Of a stretch of 20,807 nt of DNA, positions 5,585-10,714 are shown one piece after another; the stretch's first letter is position 1; every line of letters starts with the position of its first letter. A model generated the notes under the pieces. The model searched no databases and had not been told where the DNA came from. It saw only the letters and a list, made by a program, of their open reading frames with translations. The position numbers and the translations under genes were made by a program. This DNA is from a virus: positions 1 through 20,807 of IMG/VR virus record IMGVR_UViG_3300042445_001721. One strand, given 5' to 3'.

Positions 5585-6892
5585 ATGGAAGAACTTTCAT
5601 TAGACGATCTCCGCGCCATGGTTGCCGGAGACATGGCCACGCATGCCCGCATCATCGCTCATGGTGAGCACCACTGGGACAAACTGTGGCAACCTCACCC
5701 GGCATCGGGTGGCGCCTTCGGTGGCCGTAATAACGCATTGGTCACACTCCTCGGATTCTTTCGCGCAAAGCGCTACACCATCGACGTCGCGCAGCTTCAA
5801 GCCGTCTGGTGGAGTGACACGTATTGTGATCCGCCACTGGACCGCGAAGTCATCCTCGAGACAGTCGGTCGCTTCTGGTCACAATGGGCAGCAGGTACCG
5901 TGCCCGATGACCTGCCTGGCGGCCAGACTCTCGCTCCCTGGGAGGTCTGGGACTGGACCCGCATGGAGGTCGAAGAACAGAAACTCGGTAAACAGTCCTG
6001 GCTGATTCCGAATGTACTCTCGACCGGCGGACTTCATTATCTTTCATCGCCACCAGGCAGTGGCAAAACGTGGGTCATGTGCGATCTCATTCGCGCCTGT
6101 TGCTTTGGTGGCAAGTGGCTCAATGAGTTTGAGATTCCACAGACTCGCGTCCTTTACCTCGATGAAGAGATGGGCGTCCAGAAGGTCCTAGAACGGCTGA
6201 GGAAGCTCGGAATGCGCTCGGCTGAGGGAATGGGCTACCTTAACCGTGTAGGCATCAGGTTCGACCAACCGCTTGATGTGGAGCGAATCGTGAAACATTG
6301 CCAGTCGCAGGGTATTGGCCTGGTGCTCATCGACTCACTGGTCCGCATCCATGGCATGGATGAGAATGATAACTCGCAAATGCGGAAACTCTACGACGCG
6401 TTCAAGAAACTCCTGGACAACGGAATCACTGTCCTGATCGCTCACCACAACCGCAAGGGTGGCACTGACTCGACGGTCAAGCACGAAGGTATGCGAGGCG
6501 CTGCGGAGATTGTAGCAGCCGCTGACATGGCCTATTCGGTGGAGAAGCAAGCGAACGGGTTGTACCGCATGTTCGTGACGAAGGGCCGTCTAATCAGCGA
6601 TGAGGACGCGATTGACGTGACGTTTGAAATCAGGGACGAGGATGGCTTGACACAGGTGCGAACACTTGACGCTGGCGCCAGGAGTGAAGTCATCACACAA
6701 GAGATTCGGTCGAAGCTCATTGAGCTCATCAGTGACTCACCAGGTATCACACAGTCACGCCTGATTGAGTTGTGTGGCAGTCGCAGATCGGTCGTTATTG
6801 CCACACTTGCGGACCTCGAAGCGAGTCGGATTGTCATGTTTGAAAAGGGTCCGAAGAACGCAAAACAGTACAGTCCGACAGGCATGCTTTAA
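5585..6892 (+). CDS. PriCT-AAA_25 (RepA-like) replicative helicase
   Basis: 435 aa. Residues about 45-98 (GRNNALVTLLGFFRAKRY to ILETVGRFW) resemble a primase C-terminal (PriCT) helical domain. A RecA-fold ATPase follows: Walker A SSPPGSGKT (154-162), RVLYLDEEM (188-196) with the catalytic Glu, Walker B LVLIDSL (246-252) and the sensor segment ITVLIAHHNRKGG (281-293). Residues about 370-430 look like a winged helix that may bind the origin. It should unwind DNA as a hexamer, working with the primase just upstream. AGGA lies 5 nt before the ATG, so it can be translated on its own. Iteron-like repeats begin 9 nt after its stop. Confidence 0.85.
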   Translation: MEELSLDDLRAMVAGDMATHARIIAHGEHHWDKLWQPHPASGGAFGGRNNALVTLLGFFRAKRYTIDVAQLQAVWWSDTYCDPPLDREVILETVGRFWSQWAAGTVPDDLPGGQTLAPWEVWDWTRMEVEEQKLGKQSWLIPNVLSTGGLHYLSSPPGSGKTWVMCDLIRACCFGGKWLNEFEIPQTRVLYLDEEMGVQKVLERLRKLGMRSAEGMGYLNRVGIRFDQPLDVERIVKHCQSQGIGLVLIDSLVRIHGMDENDNSQMRKLYDAFKKLLDNGITVLIAHHNRKGGTDSTVKHEGMRGAAEIVAAADMAYSVEKQANGLYRMFVTKGRLISDEDAIDVTFEIRDEDGLTQVRTLDAGARSEVITQEIRSKLIELISDSPGITQSRLIELCGSRRSVVIATLADLEASRIVMFEKGPKNAKQYSPTGML

Positions 6893-6900
6893 GGCCTTTT

Positions 6901-6963
6901 CTGCTGTTCCCGCTGCTGTTCCCGTGCTGTTCCCCCTTAAGTATGAGAAAACGGGAACAGCAG
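6901..6963 (+). repeat. Iteron-like 12-mers: two exact, one partial, one inverted
   Basis: CTGCTGTTCCCG occurs twice in tandem at 6901-6912 and 6913-6924. A third partial copy (TGCTGTTCCC) is at 6925-6934 and an exact inverted copy (CGGGAACAGCAG) at 6952-6963. The GCTGTTCCC cores are spaced 12 and 11 bp, close to one helical turn, as expected of initiator-binding iterons. The direct and inverted copies could also pair as a 12-bp stem with a 27-nt loop. Confidence 0.75.
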
Positions 6964-6993
6964 ACAGAAAACCCCCCTTTGGAACCCCCCCCT

Positions 6994-7016
6994 GCGAGCT
7001 TTTGAAGTGTGCTCGC
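6994..7016 (+). other. Small GC-rich hairpin
   Basis: GCGAGC (6994-6999) and GCTCGC (7011-7016) form a perfect 6-bp stem with an 11-nt loop, just after the C8 run. No T-run follows, so it is not a simple terminator. It may be part of the origin structure. Confidence 0.4.
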
Positions 7017-7027
7017 TTAGGGGTCTT

Positions 7028-7088
7028 AAGTCGAAACTGTCCCTGCGGGCCGGACGCTTACGCTGGCCCGCTAGTACAGCATCGACTT
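7028..7088 (+). other. 61-nt imperfect hairpin with symmetric internal loops
   Basis: Three paired blocks nest exactly: AAGTCGA/TCGACTT (7028-7034 with 7082-7088), CTGT/ACAG (7037-7040 with 7076-7079) and GCGGGCC/GGCCCGC (7045-7051 with 7065-7071). They are separated by a 2x2 and a 4x4 internal loop and closed by a 13-nt apical loop. That is 18 pairs with both internal loops balanced, which is unlikely by chance. Four T's end the 3' side, so it may terminate the replication transcript; it could equally be an origin hairpin or a structured RNA. I found no match to hammerhead or tRNA consensus. Confidence 0.55.
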
Positions 7089-7094
7089 TTATGT

Positions 7095-7123
7095 TTGACA
7101 AGTGGTTTGATGTTTGGTAATGT
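7095..7123 (+). promoter_or_regulatory. Probable promoter for the ssDNA-binding-like gene
   Basis: TTGACA at 7095-7100 (6/6) is followed after 17 nt by TAATGT (7118-7123, 3/6). The -10 is poor by host sigma-70 rules. TGTCAAC at 7121-7127, identical to one arm of the 2710-2728 operator, overlaps the -10, so the same repressor might act here. A transcript from about 7130 would include the folded leader at 7135-7200. Confidence 0.45.
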
Positions 7124-7134
7124 CAACTTTGATG

Positions 7135-7200
7135 GTGCTGGTGGAAACACCTTTGGATTGGTAACTGAGCCAGCACTGTCACAGAGTGGTCGTATGACCA
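7135..7200 (+). promoter_or_regulatory. Structured 5' leader ahead of the 7216 gene
   Basis: GTGCTGG (7135-7141) pairs exactly with CCAGCAC (7170-7176). An alternative hairpin inside, GGTG-GAAA-CACC (7140-7151), shares bases with it, so the two are mutually exclusive. TGGTC-GTAT-GACCA (7187-7200) is a 5-bp stem that ends directly against the AAGGAG ribosome site at 7201-7206. This could stabilise the mRNA or control access of ribosomes. Function is inferred. Confidence 0.45.
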
Positions 7201-7215
7201 AAGGAGTAATGAGTT

Positions 7216-7716
7216 ATGGGTTTCTTTTCAAATGCCACGTTCAACGATGGCGCATCACAGTTCGAAGCAGCTGTCGCAGGCTCTTATGTCTGCCGTCTCG
7301 CAAACGTCGAGAGCATCGACCGACCATCGTACGATGATCCGAATGTTTTGCTTCCAAACTTCCGCTTCACCTTCGAAACCACTGAGTATGGCGACAGCAA
7401 CAGCAACGCGTTTCGCTTTGTAAAGTTTACGCGCCAGGGCTATGGTTCCGATAAGGCAGCACTCACTATCCTGCTCGATGGCATGCTCGGACGCCGCTTG
7501 ACACAAGCAGAGTTTCATAACCTTGACATCGACTCGCTCCTGGCTAAGGAGTGGATGGTCACTGTCGACTCGAAGCTCAACACGCGTGGTTATCAAACCA
7601 ACGCCATCGTGTCCGTTTCACCAGTCAGTGCCAAGAAGAAACTGACCAAGATCGCGCAGCCAACCATCAAGACAGATGACATCGAAGATCCCTTCGGTGA
7701 AGACGCCAGCGAGTAA
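7216..7716 (+). CDS. Probable phage ssDNA-binding-like protein (DUF669-like layout)
   Basis: 166 aa. After a short start (MGFFSNATFNDGASQFE) come beta-rich segments: GSYVCRLANVE, LPNFRFTFETTEYGD, FRFVKFTRQGYGSDK, then a helix LTILLDGMLGRRLT and IDSLLAKEWMVTVDSKLNTR. This order, with a small ligand-binding-like barrel and a dLL.KeW.V strand near the end, resembles phage DUF669-type proteins thought to bind ssDNA, and the tail ends in the acidic DDIEDPFGEDASE as many SSBs do. The identity is not proven. AAGGAG 9 nt upstream supports ATG 7216. It has its own promoter and folded leader and is followed by a strong terminator, which fits a protein needed in large amounts at the replication fork. 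Confidence 0.55.
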   Translation: MGFFSNATFNDGASQFEAAVAGSYVCRLANVESIDRPSYDDPNVLLPNFRFTFETTEYGDSNSNAFRFVKFTRQGYGSDKAALTILLDGMLGRRLTQAEFHNLDIDSLLAKEWMVTVDSKLNTRGYQTNAIVSVSPVSAKKKLTKIAQPTIKTDDIEDPFGEDASE

Positions 7717-7747
7717 CCTCTCCCGGTTGCCAACGACTCGCTGACGA

Positions 7748-7790
7748 ACCAGGCGCACTATCCGAACGGTGTGCCTGGTCTTTTACTTTG
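7748..7790 (+). terminator. Rho-independent terminator after the ssDNA-binding-like gene
   Basis: ACCAGGCGCAC (7748-7758) pairs with GTGTGCCTGGT (7769-7779) in an 11-bp stem with one G-U pair and a 10-nt loop, followed by CTTTTACTTT. It is the strongest terminator in the window. The next gene's ribosome site begins at 7791, leaving no room for a new promoter, so it probably attenuates rather than ends transcription. Confidence 0.85.
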
Positions 7791-7803
7791 AAGGGGAGAA
7801 TCA

Positions 7804-8376
7804 ATGTCGAAGAACACAAATATTGAGGAGCGAACACAACTCCTGGTGCAAATCAAGGAACTCAGAGCTGCTGGTAACAGCATCAGTCGAACCGCGCAGA
7901 TCATGAAGATGACACGCGGCACAGTCCAGCGATGGATCAATGAAGAAAAGCCAGACAGGGTAGTCAAGAAAATGGACCCGTACATTTCGCTCGATGACAA
8001 AACCGCAATCGTCATAAAGTGGGCGGAGCTTATTGGCAGTGGTGAGACACGAAGCAAAGCAGCCGAATCAGTCGGTTATCCGACAATGATGCTAAATCGA
8101 TGGCTGATGTCAGAACCTGCACTGCGTGTCGAGTTTCAGGCTTCGGTCGGGAAGACACAAAACAATTACGGTGGCCGTAAGAGCTTCGAGGCAATCCTTG
8201 CAGAAGTGCGCGCAGGACGTCCTGTGTGGCGTGATGGCGGTCGTTTCAAGCTTCAACTGGTAGAAGCTGCACTCATGCGATACGAGCTCGATGGCGCGAA
8301 TGTGTGGCGATGCAAGGGGTTTGCGACACTATCAGGCAATGATGTCCTGGCGAGAGATTGGACGGTGATCGAATGA
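7804..8376 (+). CDS. Helix-turn-helix protein fused to a Tad2/DUF2829-like domain
   Basis: 190 aa in three parts. Residues about 12-46 form a resolvase/transposase-type HTH (SISRTAQIMKMTRGTVQRWI). Residues about 62-100 look like a second HTH (TRSKAAESVGYPTMMLNRWL). Residues 127-190 repeat the layout of the small Tad2-like proteins at 789-1118 and 8373-8618: SFEAILAEVRAGRPVWRD, a beta middle, then VLARDWTVIE at the very end. AAGGGGAG 5 nt upstream supports ATG 7804. It overlaps the next gene by 4 nt. The build suggests a DNA-binding regulator (or a small-terminase-like protein) with a nucleotide-type ligand sensor; I know no named homologue. DNA target and ligand are unknown. Confidence 0.6.
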   Translation: MSKNTNIEERTQLLVQIKELRAAGNSISRTAQIMKMTRGTVQRWINEEKPDRVVKKMDPYISLDDKTAIVIKWAELIGSGETRSKAAESVGYPTMMLNRWLMSEPALRVEFQASVGKTQNNYGGRKSFEAILAEVRAGRPVWRDGGRFKLQLVEAALMRYELDGANVWRCKGFATLSGNDVLARDWTVIE

Positions 8377-8618
8377 AGTTCTCTGAAGTTATTCAACCCT
8401 TGATGCATGGCAAACCGATTACACGCGTATGCTTTGACCACGATGTCTACATCCGATACTCAGATTTGTTCGAGGCATTCATGATGCACACGGGTGATGA
8501 GTCGAAGACTCTGCAAGGCCTGACACTGGACCCTGAGTCGCTGTTCGCGACTGACTGGATGTGGGGCGAGGATCACCCTGTCAAGGATGAAATTGTATGG
8601 ACACGGACAAAATCATAA
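8373..8618 (+). CDS. Second free-standing Tad2/DUF2829-like protein
   Basis: 81 aa from ATG 8373, in a 4-nt overlap with the preceding stop, preferred over an ATG 15 nt upstream. It starts MKFSEVIQPLMHGKPITR, runs through VYIRYSDLFEAFMM and reaches SLFATDW (residues 56-62), the same order as the C-terminus of its upstream neighbour and as the 789-1118 protein. After the DW it shares a further strand with the latter (KDEIVWTRT versus RQVTWDDV). Known Tad2 proteins sequester Thoeris signal molecules; that activity is unproven here. The HNH gene begins 22 nt before its end. Confidence 0.5.
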   Translation: MKFSEVIQPLMHGKPITRVCFDHDVYIRYSDLFEAFMMHTGDESKTLQGLTLDPESLFATDWMWGEDHPVKDEIVWTRTKS

Positions 8619-8953
8619 AGAGCATCATGGCGAAACCATGGTCCAACACCTACAGTCTGCTCAAGGCCATCGGAGCGTCCAGTGACCAGGTCGATGAGGC
8701 ATGGCGCGACTACCGTCGCAAGTACATGCGGAGTCAGCGCTGGCAGGACATTCGGACGAAGGCGCTCGAGCGGTCAGGTAGGACATGTGAGCAGTGTGGC
8801 CGTCGACAGGAGGACGGCTACAAGCTCGATGTCCATCACATCACGTACATCAGACTCGGTGGTGAGCTGATGGAGGATGTGCAGGTCCTGTGCTACTTAT
8901 GCCACGGGCAGCTGCACTACAGGCGCAGAGTGCGCCAGGATGAGCCAGAATAG
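8597..8953 (+). CDS. HNH endonuclease next to the terminase genes
   Basis: 118 aa. Residues about 45-108 form a full HNH domain: RSQRWQDIRTKALERSG, CEQC, LDVHHITYIRLGG with the His-His core, then CYLCHGQLH. HNH nucleases encoded beside terminase in HK97-like phages often assist cutting during DNA packaging, so that role is likely. AGGA 9 nt upstream supports ATG 8597, which lies inside the end of the Tad2-like gene. The N-terminal 40 residues are helical. It differs from the HNH protein at 1115-1420 in length and in the order of domains. Confidence 0.88.
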   Translation: MDTDKIIKSIMAKPWSNTYSLLKAIGASSDQVDEAWRDYRRKYMRSQRWQDIRTKALERSGRTCEQCGRRQEDGYKLDVHHITYIRLGGELMEDVQVLCYLCHGQLHYRRRVRQDEPE

Positions 8954-9362
8954 AAGCATGGCACGTCCCAACATCTACGACGAGGAAACAATCGCACGGG
9001 TCGAAGCTGCTCTGATGGCAGGTCAGACACCGACGGTTGTTTCTCGGCTTCATGGTTTACCACGAACGACCATCATCACGATTCGTGATCGCATGTCGTC
9101 AAGTGTCGGAAAACTACAACCTGTTTCCGACGCGTCGGAAACTGTCACGACTGTAAAGGCGCCGACTGTATCACTTGATGATCTGCTGGCGTCCGTCCTC
9201 GAGGACAATCTCAAAGCACTTCAGGTCATCGCCAGGACGACACAAAGCGAGAGGTACATCAATGGACAAAGCGCCGCGCAGATTGCAGCTCTCTACGAGA
9301 AGATTGCAACTTTCTCGGTTCAACTTCTGTCCGCAGCCAGCGAAGGCCCAAACGAAGACTAG
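8940..9362 (+). CDS. terS: Probable terminase small subunit
   Basis: 140 aa from ATG 8940; ATG 8958 (MARPN) is an equally possible start and neither has a clear ribosome site. Residues about 17-50 hold a helix-turn-helix (ARVEAALMAGQTPTVVSRLH then GLPRTTIITIRDRM), as expected for DNA recognition by TerS. A low-complexity linker and a helical C-terminus (LLASVLEDNLKALQVIA) that could oligomerise follow. Assignment rests on the HTH and on its place directly before the large subunit. It overlaps the HNH gene by 14 nt and the large subunit by 101 nt. Confidence 0.65.
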   Translation: MSQNRSMARPNIYDEETIARVEAALMAGQTPTVVSRLHGLPRTTIITIRDRMSSSVGKLQPVSDASETVTTVKAPTVSLDDLLASVLEDNLKALQVIARTTQSERYINGQSAAQIAALYEKIATFSVQLLSAASEGPNED

Positions 9363-10689
9363 CGCACAGACGGCTGTCTGTTATCTCGACTACCTTCGAG
9401 AGACTCTCCCGAATGGGTGGTCATTTACGGCTCGGCATCTCATCGCCATCGCTTCACACCTTGACGCTGTGGAGCGTGGTGAGATCGACAGACTCGCGAT
9501 CCACATGCCGCCACGTCACGGTAAAACAGAGACAGTCACGGTCCGCTACGGCGCCTATTGCATCGAGCGGGACCCGAGCGCGAACGTGTTGGTCACTGGC
9601 TACAATGAGCGCATCGCGAGACGCTTCTCGAGAAAGTCCAGACAGATCGTTTCGTCCAGGACAAAGCTCGCGAAGGACAACGCCGCACAGGATGAATGGT
9701 CACTGCCGGAGGGCGGAACCTTCATGGCGCGTGGTGTGGGTTCACCTCCAACCGGTGTCGGCTTTAAGCGCATCATTATCGATGATCCGATTCGATCTCG
9801 TGAGGATGCAGAGTCCTCCCTGTATCGTGACAAAGCATGGGACTGGTACACGGACGACCTCTACACCAGGCTCGAACCGAAGGGCGCTCTCATCATCGTC
9901 TCGACCAGGTGGCACCACGACGACATCACCGCTCGCGCAATCAGTTCGGAACCTCATCGATGGACAGTGCTCAACCTGCCAGCCATCGCGGAGGAGAAGG
10001 ACCAAATCGGTCGAATGCCTGGCGAAGCTTTGTGGCCAGAGCGCTATGACGTCAAGGAACTCGGACGCATCAAAGAGGTGATGGTCGCGAACTCCGGGGA
10101 CTACGGGTGGAGTGCTTTGTACCAGCAACATCCAACACCTCGTGAGGGTTCGTTCTTCAAGAGTGACAGGATTGTCATCGAGAGCGCCATGCCAAACTGC
10201 GCGAAGATGTCCCGCGCCTGGGACCTTGCAGCGACAGCTGGAAGTGGTGACTATACTGTCGGCGTGAAGATGGGCCGTGACACGGATGGCCGCATCTGGA
10301 TTCTCGATGTCGTGAGAGGTCAGTACGACACCGATCAGCGGGATAAGATTATCAAGCAGACAGCTGCTCTCGATGGTCGTGGCATCAGGATCCGACTACC
10401 GCAGGATCCTGGTCAGGCTGGCAAGAGTCAAGCGATGCACATGCTCCGGCTGTTGCATGGTAGTGCTGTGACAGTCCTGCCGGTGACAGGATCGAAGGAT
10501 GTGCGCGCTGAACCGTTCGCGAGTCAGGTCGCTGGTGGCAATGTCTACATGGTTGCAGCTTCGTGGAATCGCGAACTCCTGGACGAAATGCGGACGTTCC
10601 CGCTCGGTAAGAATGACGATATCGTCGACGCATTGACTGACGCCTACGACGAGCTCGTCGGTCGTGGCGGTGGGTGGGGTGCAGTCTAG
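9262..10689 (+). CDS. terL: Terminase large subunit
   Basis: 475 aa from ATG 9262, which has GAGAGG 7 nt upstream. The packaging ATPase motifs are clear: Walker A MPPRHGKTET, Walker B FKRIIIDDP, and the coupling motif STRWHHDD. The RNase H-like nuclease has RAWDLAATAGSGDYT with the first metal-binding Asp, a middle DVVRGQYD, and NDDIVDALTDAYDEL with the last Asp pair. It translocates DNA into the prohead and cuts concatemers. The first 30 or so residues lie in the 101-nt overlap with TerS and contain a short duplication (RLQLS-TR-RLQLS) from a 21-bp tandem repeat near 9280-9318; they precede the conserved ATPase and may be dispensable. Confidence 0.95.
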   Translation: MDKAPRRLQLSTRRLQLSRFNFCPQPAKAQTKTSAQTAVCYLDYLRETLPNGWSFTARHLIAIASHLDAVERGEIDRLAIHMPPRHGKTETVTVRYGAYCIERDPSANVLVTGYNERIARRFSRKSRQIVSSRTKLAKDNAAQDEWSLPEGGTFMARGVGSPPTGVGFKRIIIDDPIRSREDAESSLYRDKAWDWYTDDLYTRLEPKGALIIVSTRWHHDDITARAISSEPHRWTVLNLPAIAEEKDQIGRMPGEALWPERYDVKELGRIKEVMVANSGDYGWSALYQQHPTPREGSFFKSDRIVIESAMPNCAKMSRAWDLAATAGSGDYTVGVKMGRDTDGRIWILDVVRGQYDTDQRDKIIKQTAALDGRGIRIRLPQDPGQAGKSQAMHMLRLLHGSAVTVLPVTGSKDVRAEPFASQVAGGNVYMVAASWNRELLDEMRTFPLGKNDDIVDALTDAYDELVGRGGGWGAV

Positions 10690-10714
10690 CACATGATAGG
10701 AACACAATAGTCAT

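Larger units (their letters stand above)
6893..7215 (+). other. 323-bp gene-free region: candidate replication origin and leader
   Basis: No credible gene fits here. From left to right it holds 12-mer direct repeats with an inverted copy, two C-runs (6972-6977 and 6985-6992), a short GC hairpin, a 61-nt imperfect hairpin, a TTGACA-type promoter and a folded leader ending at the ribosome site of the 7216 gene. Its place between the replicative helicase and an ssDNA-binding-like gene, plus iteron-like repeats, suggests an origin of replication. Origin function is inferred. Confidence 0.5.

Noticed and set aside
5565-5620. Programmed -1 frameshift at T TTT TTG
   Set aside because: The heptamer is in the correct phase, but the -1 frame stops after about a dozen codons and does not enter the helicase. 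Only a +1 shift would fuse the two proteins.
6901-6963. The 12-mer repeats as a CRISPR array or a simple terminator
   Set aside because: The copies are tandem with no spacers, so not CRISPR. The stem formed with the inverted copy has a 27-nt loop and no T-run after it, so not a standard terminator.
6765-7337. 190-codon open frame across the 6893-7215 region
   Set aside because: It overlaps the helicase 3' end and the 7216 gene, reads through the repeats and hairpins, and has the composition of an off-frame shadow.
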